Shown here in pieces: positions 1-7,427 of a stretch of 19,995 bases of DNA. A model generated the notes under the pieces. That model ran no database searches. It was not told the DNA's origin and saw only the letters and a program-made list of their open reading frames with translations. Origin of the DNA: an uncultured Pseudomonadota bacterium (GTDB lineage Bacteria > Pseudomonadota > Alphaproteobacteria > RF32 > CAG-239); NCBI GenBank assembly GCA_949295395.1, contig CASFLB010000009.1:1-19995 (forward strand), given 5' to 3'. Numbering within the stretch: the stretch's first letter is position 1; every line of letters begins with the position of its first letter. Made by a program: the position numbers and the translations under genes.

Positions 1-72
1 GATAGTGAGGAAGCCGTTAATGAGAAAAATCTGGCACGGAGAATAAATTTTACGTTCTTTGCCGATGAGTGA
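1..72 (+). CDS. C-terminal tail of an upstream gene (partial, uncertain)
   Basis: Frame 1 is open from the first base to a TGA at 70-72 and encodes 23 residues ending RRINFTFFADE. The next gene starts 33 nt further on the same strand with no terminator between, so the two could be co-transcribed. The pattern of an asparagine and arginine pair followed by alternating hydrophobic residues faintly recalls the last strand of OmpA-like domains, but 23 residues cannot establish a family. A short open frame at a window edge could also be chance. Confidence 0.3.
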   Translation, partial: DSEEAVNEKNLARRINFTFFADE

Positions 73-105
73 ATTCTGAATGTTTAACTTAAAATCGTTT
101 TTATT

Positions 106-465
106 ATGACAGAATTTGAATTGGTTTTGCTTGGCTGTGCTCTCTTTATTGCTTTTTTTATTGTCGGTTGCTTGATTGATAAATATCGCGAGGTGGCAAA
201 TTTTCAAAAAGCCTATGACGCCAAAGCAGAACAATGCGTGGTTACCTATGAGGCGATGCTGACCTTAATTCGAGAGTTTAACAAAGAAGAACTTAAGATT
301 TATCGGGAAAAGTATTCTGAAATTCTCAGTGGTTTGTATGAAACGCCAGAAGATAATGAAGGGCTCATTGAAATCTATGAGCTTTTGGTTGAGGAAATAG
401 AGTTACGTCTTTCAAGTCTTGATGAGGACGAGCGTTCTTCCGGTGGCATTACGGTCGATGCGTGA
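106..465 (+). CDS. Small membrane-anchored hypothetical protein (119 aa)
   Basis: I do not recognise this protein. Residues about 5-24 form one hydrophobic segment (LVLLGCALFIAFFIVGC) with an acidic start and a charged follow-up, so it looks like an N-terminal membrane anchor rather than a cleaved signal peptide. The remaining roughly 95 residues are rich in Glu, Lys, Leu and Tyr, predicted helical, with heptad-like stretches around residues 30-105, followed by an acidic and polar tail. No catalytic motif is visible. No Shine-Dalgarno sequence precedes the ATG; the upstream bases are A/T-rich. An intrinsic terminator follows 10 nt after the stop, so this is the end of its transcription unit. 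Coding status is supported by length, composition and the clean terminator. Confidence 0.65.
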   Translation: MTEFELVLLGCALFIAFFIVGCLIDKYREVANFQKAYDAKAEQCVVTYEAMLTLIREFNKEELKIYREKYSEILSGLYETPEDNEGLIEIYELLVEEIELRLSSLDEDERSSGGITVDA

Positions 466-474
466 TTATGTTTG

Positions 475-503
475 AAAAGGTCGGAAATTTTCCGGCCTTT
501 TTT
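475..503 (+). terminator. Rho-independent terminator after the 119-aa gene
   Basis: AAAGGTCGGAAA (476-487) pairs with TTTCCGGCCTTT (489-500), a 12-bp stem with one G-U pair and almost no loop, running into a run of T. It starts 10 nt after the preceding stop codon. Confidence 0.8.
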
Positions 504-564
504 GTTTGAAATCGGCGGATTACATACGTTTTAGGCAAATATTTTACTTGATTCTTTTGAGCCT

Positions 565-595
565 TTGTTATACAACGACTTCAATAGCTTATAAT
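565..595 (+). promoter_or_regulatory. Candidate sigma-70 promoter for the 231-aa gene
   Basis: A perfect TATAAT lies at 590-595, 35 nt before the ATG at 631. The best upstream hexamer is TTGTTA at 565-570, which gives a 19-nt spacer, longer than optimal. A GATTC (GANTC) site sits at 550-554. Since a terminator isolates the preceding gene, a promoter is expected in this gap; the -10 is convincing, the -35 less so. Confidence 0.4.
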
Positions 596-630
596 TAATC
601 TTATTATTAACTCTTTAAAAAAATAATATT

Positions 631-1326
631 ATGTGTCAACAAAAAAAATTTGAAGAACTTTCTGCTAAATATGGTGGGGAGTTTGCCACTTTGATGAAAT
701 GTTCGCGCTACAATGGCCCGGTTATCTTTTTTGACCTTCGCCTTTCTCATTTGGAAGCTTTAAAAATTTCAAACCCCGAAGAAAAGATTATGCCTTTGAT
801 TGAAATGCTTGATTTTTTTATTCGCGGTTATGAACAAATGAACAGCTTTATTCTTTGTGATGATGTGACTTCGTGTCGCTTTTATTCCACAAATCAGATT
901 TGTAAGTTGTTAAGCGCCAAGAATCCTAAGCCCGAATTTATGTGGCATAATATTTTTCCTATGGCCGAGTTTCATTGTTTTTTGCCAAGCGATGTTCATA
1001 TGAATTTTCCTTTGGCGGAATGGTATGCTTGTCATGGAAATGCTTTTGCTTGTATGCGTTTTCGTGAAATTCCTAAATCCTATTTTAAATATGGTAAGGA
1101 AATTGTCGGTGTTGAAAATTATTTTCCTGAAATTATGTATTTTCTGATGGAAAATATTAAAAACGGTTTTTATCATGATGTGATTTATCCTTGCCTTTAT
1201 AAGACTGAACGTACGGTTCCTGGTTTTCAGCCTAAAGTGGTGTATTGGCATCGAGATGTTCAATCTATGGATTGGGTTGAAGATAAAGTTCCTGAGAAGA
1301 TGTTTTATCCTCACGCGACGCATTGA
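631..1326 (+). CDS. Hypothetical protein, aromatic- and cysteine-rich (231 aa)
   Basis: I do not recognise a family. The protein has no signal peptide or membrane segment and is probably cytoplasmic. It is unusually rich in Phe, Tyr, Trp, His and Met and carries about nine cysteines spread along its length (for example near residues 2, 24, 76, 82, 91, 115, 134, 140 and 188). Distinctive stretches are VIFFDLRLSHLEAL near residue 31, AEWYACHGNAFACMRF near residue 129, and VVYWHRDVQSMDWVE near the C terminus. No nucleotide-binding or classical catalytic motif is visible, and the cysteines show no clear CxxC pairing. The ATG is preceded by A/T-rich sequence with no Shine-Dalgarno, like its left neighbour. 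It stands alone between its own promoter-like -10 and a strong terminator, so it is probably monocistronic. A 174-aa antisense frame across its 3' half looks like a shadow. Confidence 0.7.
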   Translation: MCQQKKFEELSAKYGGEFATLMKCSRYNGPVIFFDLRLSHLEALKISNPEEKIMPLIEMLDFFIRGYEQMNSFILCDDVTSCRFYSTNQICKLLSAKNPKPEFMWHNIFPMAEFHCFLPSDVHMNFPLAEWYACHGNAFACMRFREIPKSYFKYGKEIVGVENYFPEIMYFLMENIKNGFYHDVIYPCLYKTERTVPGFQPKVVYWHRDVQSMDWVEDKVPEKMFYPHATH

Positions 1327-1330
1327 TATT

Positions 1331-1370
1331 AAAAAAATACCTTCAGTTTTATGCTGAAGGTATTTTTTTT
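1331..1370. terminator. Bidirectional terminator between the 231-aa gene and ftsZ
   Basis: AATACCTTCAG and CTGAAGGTATT form a perfect stem with a 7-nt loop, flanked by a run of A on the left and a run of T on the right, so it terminates transcription from either side. It lies 4 nt after the plus-strand stop and 14 nt past the minus-strand ftsZ stop, and probably serves both convergent genes. Confidence 0.88.
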
Positions 1371-1384
1371 GCATAATTCTTAGT

Positions 1385-3103
1385 TTATCTGCGGCGCAGG
1401 AATGAAGGAATCTCGAGATTGAGTTTTTCGTCATCTGTGCCGTTGCTTTCCGAGAAAGTGGGCGTCATTTGCTCGTAGCGTTCAATCGCTTCTTTCTTTT
1501 TGCGGTTGCGCTTGGCAATTGAAAAGCCGGTTACGCGTTCAATTAAGGTCGGCGTATATTCTTCATCATCTTCTTCGACAATGAGCTTTTCTGGCTCTTC
1601 AACAGTCGTTTTGGGGGCAAATGTGCTTAATTTCGGGGTGGAAAACAGTTCTGGTTCTTCTTCAAGTGTTTTGATACCGCTTTTTGAACTGAACGTGTTT
1701 TCGTTGGAGGTTAAAGCCGTTTCAAATTCGGTAACGGCGTCTTCCGGTTTGTTGTTAATAATAGCTTTGAACAGAGAGGACGCTTTGGGCATCTCGTTAA
1801 TGACGGCTGATGTGTCATTGGCGTTAAATTCTTCATCAGCGGGCACAGTTTCTTCCTCAATGGAAGAAAGTTCAACGGCCTCTTGAGCAATCGTCTCTGG
1901 TTCTTCTTTTATCAGATCTTCTTCAGGTTCAGATTCTTGTGTCTGTTGAGGTTCTGATGGTTCTTCTTCTTTTTCAACTATCGGTGCTGCTTTTGTTGCT
2001 GAAAATTTTTCAAGTGTTGAATCAATTTCGGCGGAAGGAACAACCGGTTTTTCAACCTCTTTTAGGCCATAACTCTGCTCAATGTAGCTGGCAATTTTGG
2101 CCGCTTGCGGTTGTTGAGGGTGTGCTTTGGCGTTGTTGCCGATACCTGTGGCAACGATTGATACGCGAATCTTGCCTCCAAGACTTTCATCAAAGCTTGA
2201 ACCGAAAATGATATTTGCCTCATCATCGACTTCTTCTTTTATGCGGCTGGCGGCTTCATCAATTTCAAATAGTGTTATATCCGTGCCACCCGTGATGTTG
2301 ATTAAAACACCCTTGGCTCCATGCATGTTGCAGTCATCCAGTAATGGATTTGACAAAGCTTGTTCGGCCGCTTTGACCGCGCGGTCTTCGCCTTCAGCTT
2401 CGCCTGTTCCCATAATGGCTTTGCCTTTGTCTTGCATGATCGATTTGATATCGGCAAAGTCAAGGTTGATTAAGCCAGGCATCATCATGAGGTCTGTAAT
2501 TGAACGAACGCCGGAGTATAATACGTTGTCGGCCATGATAAAGGCGTCGGCTAATGTGGTTTTTTTGTCGGCAATGCGAAACAAGTTTTGGTTTGGAATA
2601 ATGATGATACTGTCAACCGATTTTGTGAATTCTTCAACGGCGGCTTCCGCTGTTTCCATTCTTTTGCGGCCTTCAAACTGGAATGGTTTGGTAACAACGC
2701 CAATGGTTAAAATTCCTTTGTCTTTGGCTAACTTGGCGACTACCGGAGCGGCTCCTGAGCCTGTTCCACCTCCCATGCCGGCGGTGATGAAAACCATGTT
2801 GGCGCCTTCTATTTCTTTTTCAATCTCTTCTTTGGCTTCTTCGGCAGCCAATTTTCCTATCTCAGGGCGAGCACCGGCACCAAGTCCTTGGGTCGTTTGG
2901 AGCCCTAATTGTATTTTGCGACTGGCGGCTGAATTTGCTAATGCCTGAGAATCGGTATTGGCTACGATAAAGTCAACGCCTTCAAGGTTTTGAGCAATCA
3001 TATTGTTGACCGCATTGCCGCCACCGCCGCCTACACCTATTACGGATATGCGTGGTTTTAAGTGGGTGATGCTGGTTTCCGGTACGGCTAGTTTGATAGA
3101 CAT
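1385..3103 (-). CDS. ftsZ: Cell division protein FtsZ
   Basis: FtsZ is the tubulin-like GTPase that polymerises into the cytokinetic ring at midcell. The 572-aa product has the N-terminal nucleotide fold (VIGVGGGGGNA at 21-31), the tubulin signature GGGTGSG at 111-117, and the T7 synergy loop NLDFAD at 213-218 that completes GTP hydrolysis in the neighbouring subunit. After the globular domain (to about residue 320) comes a roughly 235-residue linker very rich in Glu, Asp, Ser and Thr, then a basic patch (KRNRKKK) and the conserved C-terminal peptide LEIPSFLRRR at 563-572, which binds FtsA and other anchors. Long linkers are usual in alphaproteobacterial FtsZ; this one is at the long end. The ATG has GGAG 11 nt upstream. 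It is separated from ftsA by 131 nt containing a terminator and a candidate promoter, so it appears to be transcribed independently. Confidence 0.98.
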   Translation of the reverse strand: MSIKLAVPETSITHLKPRISVIGVGGGGGNAVNNMIAQNLEGVDFIVANTDSQALANSAASRKIQLGLQTTQGLGAGARPEIGKLAAEEAKEEIEKEIEGANMVFITAGMGGGTGSGAAPVVAKLAKDKGILTIGVVTKPFQFEGRKRMETAEAAVEEFTKSVDSIIIIPNQNLFRIADKKTTLADAFIMADNVLYSGVRSITDLMMMPGLINLDFADIKSIMQDKGKAIMGTGEAEGEDRAVKAAEQALSNPLLDDCNMHGAKGVLINITGGTDITLFEIDEAASRIKEEVDDEANIIFGSSFDESLGGKIRVSIVATGIGNNAKAHPQQPQAAKIASYIEQSYGLKEVEKPVVPSAEIDSTLEKFSATKAAPIVEKEEEPSEPQQTQESEPEEDLIKEEPETIAQEAVELSSIEEETVPADEEFNANDTSAVINEMPKASSLFKAIINNKPEDAVTEFETALTSNENTFSSKSGIKTLEEEPELFSTPKLSTFAPKTTVEEPEKLIVEEDDEEYTPTLIERVTGFSIAKRNRKKKEAIERYEQMTPTFSESNGTDDEKLNLEIPSFLRRR

Positions 3104-3145
3104 TATTCTTCTTACTCCAAAAATGTATTTTGTTTCTTTCTGTTG

Positions 3146-3156
3146 GACTCAGTATA
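3146..3156 (-). promoter_or_regulatory. Candidate ftsZ promoter -10 with an adjoining GANTC site
   Basis: Read on the minus strand, TATACT (3156-3151) is followed directly by GAGTC (3150-3146), a GANTC site near the expected transcription start. No good -35 is visible at 16-18 nt; a TTGTTT lies only 13 nt upstream of the -10. The leader to the ftsZ ATG would be about 40 nt. The promoter is inferred mainly from the -10 and from the terminator upstream, which makes a separate ftsZ promoter necessary. Confidence 0.35.
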
Positions 3157-3198
3157 GGGAAAATTCATTAAACAATAGTTAGCGTGATCTTATTATTT

Positions 3199-3230
3199 TT
3201 ATAAAAAAGGCTGATTTTTATCAGCCTTTA
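3199..3230 (-). terminator. Intrinsic terminator between ftsA and ftsZ
   Basis: AAAGGCTGAT (3206-3215) and ATCAGCCTTT (3220-3229) form a perfect 10-bp stem with a TTTT loop. On the minus strand the hairpin is followed by TTTTTTAT, and it begins about 5 nt after the ftsA stop. It should end most transcription arriving from the mraY-ftsA unit. Confidence 0.8.
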
Positions 3231-3234
3231 TTTT

Positions 3235-4488
3235 TTAGAAATTTTGCTTCATCCAGTCGAAAATTCGCCCAAAGCGATTGCCGCTGTTTGTTGGTTTGTT
3301 GATGATTTTTCCTGGCTTCTTTTCGGTATAGTTTAAGGCAAAAAGCAATAAACCTACCGCGGTTGAAAATGATGGATTGTACAGGTTTTCGGGAAGGCTT
3401 AAGATGTTTCTTGGTTTGCCTAGCCGAACCTGCTTGTCTAAAACCATGCCGGCAACTTCTCGTATTCCAGATAAACTACTGCATCCGCCGGTTAAAACAA
3501 CTCGGTGGCTGACACTGCCTCTTAAACCGTGTTCGTCAAGTTTGTGGTTGACTAATTCAAAAATTTCTTCAACTCGTGGGGTGATGATGCTTATTAATTC
3601 AGCTTTGGGAACTTGTTTTATTGAGCTGTCATCTTCTTCGCCAATTGGATAGACATTGATTGTTTCTTCTTTGTCTTTGCTGGTCATGAACGCGCAACCG
3701 TGTAATGTTTTTAAGCGTTCGGCATGAGTGAAAGATGTGGTTAAGCCCCAAGCAATGTCATTGGTGATGTTATTGCCTCCTACCGGTAAGGCTGAAAAAT
3801 AGGTCGGATGGCCGTGCTTGAAGGTACAGATGCTGGTTGTGCCTCCTCCAATATCGACAATCGTTGCGCCGAGCTCCATTTCGTCATCAACCAAGCATGA
3901 TAATCCAGAGGCGTAGGCTGAAAATGCTTTTTCAGCTATTTCTAGGTGTGCGTTTTCAATTATGGTTTGCTCGTTGCGGAATAAAATATCCGGTATCAAA
4001 CCCAACAGGATATCAACCGATAATTCGGAGCCATATATATTTCTTGGGTCTTTTATTTCTTCGCCGCCGTCACAATGGTAGCTCATCGGTAGGCAATGGA
4101 TTAATTCATGACCTTCGACGTTTATTTTATGAATCCCTTTTTCAATGACTTTGTTTATGTCATTTTCGTTTATCGGGCGGTTTTTGTTAATTGAAATTGA
4201 GGCGCTTTTTATGATGCTTTTCATCTTGTCGCCTGAAACATTTATAATGACACGGTCTATTCGTTCATTGGCCATTTGTTCCGCTGTTTCAACCGCGTTG
4301 CACACCGCTAAGGTGGCTTGGTTTAAATCTGTGATAACGCCGTTTTTTATCCCTTTTGAAGCGTTGTATCCGTAACCGACTACGTTTATTCTTTTGTCGC
4401 GGCTTATTTTGGCTATGATGCAGCAGACTTTTGATGATCCTATATCTAGGGCGGCTACGGTCGTCAGTCGGTTAAATGAATGATTCAC
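3235..4488 (-). CDS. ftsA: Cell division protein FtsA
   Basis: FtsA is the actin-like ATPase that tethers FtsZ filaments to the inner membrane and recruits later division proteins. The 417-aa product shows the first phosphate loop (ALDIGSSKVCCII, 13-25), the family-specific 1C domain (about 85-165), the second phosphate motif (VDIGGGTTSI, 211-220) and the adenosine motif (VLTGGCSSLSG, 331-341). It ends in the amphipathic membrane-targeting helix FGRIFDWMKQNF (406-417). The start is GTG, not ATG, preceded by AAAGGA; this start gives the normal short N terminus before the first beta strand. It lies 12 nt after ftsQ, and a terminator follows its stop, making it the last gene of the mraY-led unit. 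Confidence 0.97.
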   Translation of the reverse strand: MNHSFNRLTTVAALDIGSSKVCCIIAKISRDKRINVVGYGYNASKGIKNGVITDLNQATLAVCNAVETAEQMANERIDRVIINVSGDKMKSIIKSASISINKNRPINENDINKVIEKGIHKINVEGHELIHCLPMSYHCDGGEEIKDPRNIYGSELSVDILLGLIPDILFRNEQTIIENAHLEIAEKAFSAYASGLSCLVDDEMELGATIVDIGGGTTSICTFKHGHPTYFSALPVGGNNITNDIAWGLTTSFTHAERLKTLHGCAFMTSKDKEETINVYPIGEEDDSSIKQVPKAELISIITPRVEEIFELVNHKLDEHGLRGSVSHRVVLTGGCSSLSGIREVAGMVLDKQVRLGKPRNILSLPENLYNPSFSTAVGLLLFALNYTEKKPGKIINKPTNSGNRFGRIFDWMKQNF

Positions 4489-4500
4489 TTCTTTTTCCTT

Positions 4501-5382
4501 TTATAACTTTCTTTCTTTGGCACGTGCTTTCTTGCGTGCCTTGCTCGTTTTTTCTAAGGTAACGGTTATTTTTCCTGGTAATCTTAAATCGATTTTGGTT
4601 AATTTACGTTTAAGAATGTTTTTTTCAGCGTTTATTTTTATTAATTTTTTCCAGGCTTGTTCAATGTCTTTTTCCGGAAGCTTAATTGTTATGCCGTTTT
4701 CTATGCTGTCTAAAATTAAGTCCCAGCGGCGTTCCGATATATAATTAGCGGCTTTAATCCTTTTGAAAATTTCAGAATCGTCATCGATGATTTTGAGCAA
4801 CTCATTGATGTTTTCTGGTGCGCCGGCGCCGACAATTAAGAGCGTTTCGTGTGGTGGTATATAATTGCTTTCAATTACCTGACCATCTTCATTGATGGGG
4901 TAAAATTTTTCATTATATTGCCAAAGGCTTTTTACTTTGTGTTCTTGAAGGTCTATTTGCAGAATGTTGGGAAAAAAGCTTTTTTTGATGCTTGCGCTTC
5001 TTACCCAAGGGAGTTGCTCTATTTGATAACGAATCTTGGCAATATCTGCTTTGAGTATGTTATCTTCTCGGGTGAGATTTAGAACGGCGTTGATTTCTTC
5101 TATTGTGGTATGATTGCGTCCGCGAATGATTATGTCGTCTATGGTGAAGCCGAGTTGACTGCTTAGATTGTAAAGCGAATCTTGAAAACTGAGAAGCTGT
5201 TTGTTTATTAAGTCGTTTTTAAGCGTTATGGTAATAGAGGCCAGAAAAAAAATGATACCCAATATTAATCCGTTACCGATTAGGCGGTAGGGAAATTCGC
5301 ATGGCAAACTTATGACTGAGGTTTGGTTCGGTTTGTTCTCAGGCGATGGTTGGGGAGATGTTTTTTCTTCTTTGTCGGTCAT
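4501..5382 (-). CDS. ftsQ: Cell division protein FtsQ
   Basis: FtsQ is the bitopic division protein that bridges cytoplasmic and periplasmic divisome parts. The 293-aa product has a proline-rich cytoplasmic N terminus (1-32), one transmembrane helix (about 34-53), and a POTRA domain (about 79-148) recognisable from the FTIDDIIIRGR opening and the LPWVRSASIKKSFFPNILQIDL close. The beta domain follows, with the expected QWxY-like step KSLWQYNEKFYPINEDGQVI. The tail is highly basic (KARKKARAKERKL). There is no clear Shine-Dalgarno, but the start is only 4 nt past the murB stop, which suggests translational coupling. In other alphaproteobacteria ddl usually sits between murB and ftsQ; here it is absent. 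Confidence 0.93.
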   Translation of the reverse strand: MTDKEEKTSPQPSPENKPNQTSVISLPCEFPYRLIGNGLILGIIFFLASITITLKNDLINKQLLSFQDSLYNLSSQLGFTIDDIIIRGRNHTTIEEINAVLNLTREDNILKADIAKIRYQIEQLPWVRSASIKKSFFPNILQIDLQEHKVKSLWQYNEKFYPINEDGQVIESNYIPPHETLLIVGAGAPENINELLKIIDDDSEIFKRIKAANYISERRWDLILDSIENGITIKLPEKDIEQAWKKLIKINAEKNILKRKLTKIDLRLPGKITVTLEKTSKARKKARAKERKL

Positions 5383-5386
5383 ATTT

Positions 5387-6313
5387 TTATTCTGCTTTTA
5401 TTCCTAGGCGCTTGACTTCCCATTCTAGATTGATTGCGGTGTGTTCTTTGACGCGTTTAATTATTTCTTCTCCCAAATCTTCAATGTCTTTTGCGCTGGC
5501 GTTGCCGGTGTTGACGAGAAAATTGCAATGCTTTTCTGAGACTTTTGCTCCGCCAATGCTTAAGTCATCGCAGCCTGATTTTTTTATCAATTCCCAAGCT
5601 TTTAATCCTTCGGGATTCTTGAATGTTGAGCCGGCTGTTTTAACATTGTGGGGTTGACTCTTATGGCGTTTGTTTTTCATCTCATTTATTGTTTCAAGGA
5701 TTGTTTGCGGTTGTTCCGGCTGTGTGCGGAATGTTAAAGCCGTGATAATCCAGTCTTCGGGGAAAAAGCTGCTTCGATATGATAGTTGCAATTCTTCTAC
5801 CGGTATTTCTTTTATTTCACCAATGTCATTGATGACTTCGGCGCTGATAATGACATCTTTGACTTCTTTGCCGTAGCAACCGGCATTGGTTTTTACCGAG
5901 CCGCCAATTGTTCCCGGTATTGTACTTAAAAATTCTAAGCCACCACATTTTTCTTTCAGAAGTATTGAAACAAGATCAATATTTTTTAGACCGGCGCCGC
6001 AGGTTAGTTTGTCTCCGTCTTTGTGATATTTTCTGAAGGCTGGCGAATCTAGCTTGATGACAACTCCCGGAATTCCGCCGTCACGTACCAATAAATTCGA
6101 GCCGCCACCTACAACACATAGTGGTATGGTGCGTGAGCGTGTCGCCATAAAAAAGCTTAAATCTTCTTTGTCGGCCGGTATATACATAATTTCTGCCGGA
6201 CCGCCTACGGCAAACCAAGTGTGTTTTTTCATGGGTTCGTCGGTTTTATATTTACCTCGCACCTTGGGAAGAATATCTATAAGAGATGATTTTTCTTTGA
6301 AGAGATTAAACAT
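5387..6313 (-). CDS. murB: UDP-N-acetylenolpyruvoylglucosamine reductase MurB
   Basis: MurB reduces UDP-GlcNAc-enolpyruvate to UDP-MurNAc with NADPH and FAD, the second committed step of peptidoglycan precursor synthesis in the cytoplasm. The 308-aa protein has the FAD-binding PP-loop region VVGGGSNLLVRDGG (67-80) and IPGTIGGSVKTNAGCYG (132-148). It carries the YRSSFF motif (179-184) in place of the Tyr loop of the E. coli type, the catalytic serine region AGSTFKNP (227-234), and the C-terminal LEWEV with the probable proton-relay Glu297. Length and motifs fit the shorter type II MurB. The ATG is preceded by GGAG at 8 nt and overlaps the murG stop by 8 nt. murC, normally upstream, is missing. 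Confidence 0.97.
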   Translation of the reverse strand: MFNLFKEKSSLIDILPKVRGKYKTDEPMKKHTWFAVGGPAEIMYIPADKEDLSFFMATRSRTIPLCVVGGGSNLLVRDGGIPGVVIKLDSPAFRKYHKDGDKLTCGAGLKNIDLVSILLKEKCGGLEFLSTIPGTIGGSVKTNAGCYGKEVKDVIISAEVINDIGEIKEIPVEELQLSYRSSFFPEDWIITALTFRTQPEQPQTILETINEMKNKRHKSQPHNVKTAGSTFKNPEGLKAWELIKKSGCDDLSIGGAKVSEKHCNFLVNTGNASAKDIEDLGEEIIKRVKEHTAINLEWEVKRLGIKAE

Positions 6314-7427
6314 CTTGCTTCTCCGGGGTTATGATTTCTTGTTCGAGGGTGTTGGCTAAGCGTTCGGCAGCATTGGTAATGGCAATTTTTTTGGCGGCAT
6401 CCGACATTGTTTTTAGTCTTTGCGGATTGTTTATTAATTCTTCAAGCGTTTGGTTGAGCCATTCAGCCGTAAAGTTTGTTTGATTGATAACGATGGCCGC
6501 ATTGTTTTTTTCAAGTTCGGCAGCGTTCTTACTTTGATGGTCATCGGCAGCCGTGGGCAATGGAACAAGTATTGATGGCAATCCCGCTGCGGCAATTTCG
6601 CTGACTGATGAGGCGCCGGCTCGTGAGATAATGAGATGGCTTGAGGCATAAAGCTCGGCCATGTTGTCAAAGAAATGCTTGATAGTTATATCAATCTTCT
6701 CCCCTTGATAGTCTTTTTTTAGGGCGTCAACATCGTCTTGGCGGCATTGCTGATAAACTTTTAGAGTTTTTTTGGCCTTTGAGGATAAATTACTTAGGGC
6801 TGATGGGATGACGTCTGTGAAAATTTTTGCTCCTTGGCTTCCTCCTAAAATAAGAAGCTGAAATCTCTCTTGAGGTAAGCTGTACTCTTTGTTGTGCAAG
6901 GCGGCAATGTTTTGTCTTATCGGCATTCCGGTTAACACGTTTTTGACATGATTTGGGGCATATTTGACGTTGTTAAAACTTTGGGCAACGCAGGTGGCGT
7001 ATTGGCTCAAAAAGCGATTGGTACGGCTCATGACGGAGTTTTGTTCGTGGATAATAAGCTTTTTCTTCAATATAATTGCGGCTAAGGCGCATGGAAATGA
7101 GGCATATCCGCCAAAGCCAACGACGCAAAGCGGTTTTTCCTTTATCAAAATCAGACAGGATTGCAAGGTGCCTAACGCTAATTTGATTAAACTTTTTAGT
7201 TTGAAAAAGTAAGATTTTCCGACTAAGGCTCCAGACAAAACCGCATAGTTTTTGATTTCTCCAAGCTTGCCTTTATAGTTGTTTTGCCCACGTGAATCTG
7301 TTACCAGCATCAAGCGGTATCCGCGCTTTGAGAGTTCTTCGGCCAGGGATTCAGCCGGATAAACGTGACCTCCTGTGCCACCGGCCGTTAATATTATCAG
7401 TCCTTTGTCTTTAATCTTCTGGTTCAT
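6306..7427 (-). CDS. murG: UDP-GlcNAc:lipid I N-acetylglucosaminyltransferase MurG
   Basis: MurG adds GlcNAc to lipid I to give lipid II on the inner face of the cytoplasmic membrane. The protein (373 aa from the chosen start) is a GT-B glycosyltransferase: GGTGGHVYPAE (16-26) is the first G loop, HEQN (127-130) and the hydrophobic patch near 85-120 fit the membrane-facing N domain, GGSQGA (195-200) is the second G loop, and SRAGASSVSE (268-277) contacts UDP-GlcNAc. I chose the ATG at 7427 rather than the in-frame ATG five codons earlier at 7442, because a strong GGAGG lies between the two, correctly spaced only for 7427, and family members begin just before this point. It overlaps the end of ftsW by 17 nt. 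Confidence 0.96.
   Translation of the reverse strand: MNQKIKDKGLIILTAGGTGGHVYPAESLAEELSKRGYRLMLVTDSRGQNNYKGKLGEIKNYAVLSGALVGKSYFFKLKSLIKLALGTLQSCLILIKEKPLCVVGFGGYASFPCALAAIILKKKLIIHEQNSVMSRTNRFLSQYATCVAQSFNNVKYAPNHVKNVLTGMPIRQNIAALHNKEYSLPQERFQLLILGGSQGAKIFTDVIPSALSNLSSKAKKTLKVYQQCRQDDVDALKKDYQGEKIDITIKHFFDNMAELYASSHLIISRAGASSVSEIAAAGLPSILVPLPTAADDHQSKNAAELEKNNAAIVINQTNFTAEWLNQTLEELINNPQRLKTMSDAAKKIAITNAAERLANTLEQEIITPEKQDV

Noticed and set aside
910..1434. 174-aa open frame on the minus strand opposite the 231-aa gene
   Set aside because: It crosses the strong bidirectional terminator and the ftsZ 3' end, and its His/Ile/Lys-rich composition looks like the shadow of the plus-strand gene.
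2127..2948. 273-aa open frame on the plus strand opposite ftsZ
   Set aside because: It is wholly antisense to the conserved GTPase domain of FtsZ, has no Shine-Dalgarno or promoter, and its low-complexity Ser/Ala composition mirrors FtsZ codons.
4518..4535. TGGCACG near TTGC, resembling a sigma-54 promoter
   Set aside because: The spacing is 3 nt too long for the -24/-12 geometry, and it lies inside the ftsQ 3' coding region on the opposite strand.
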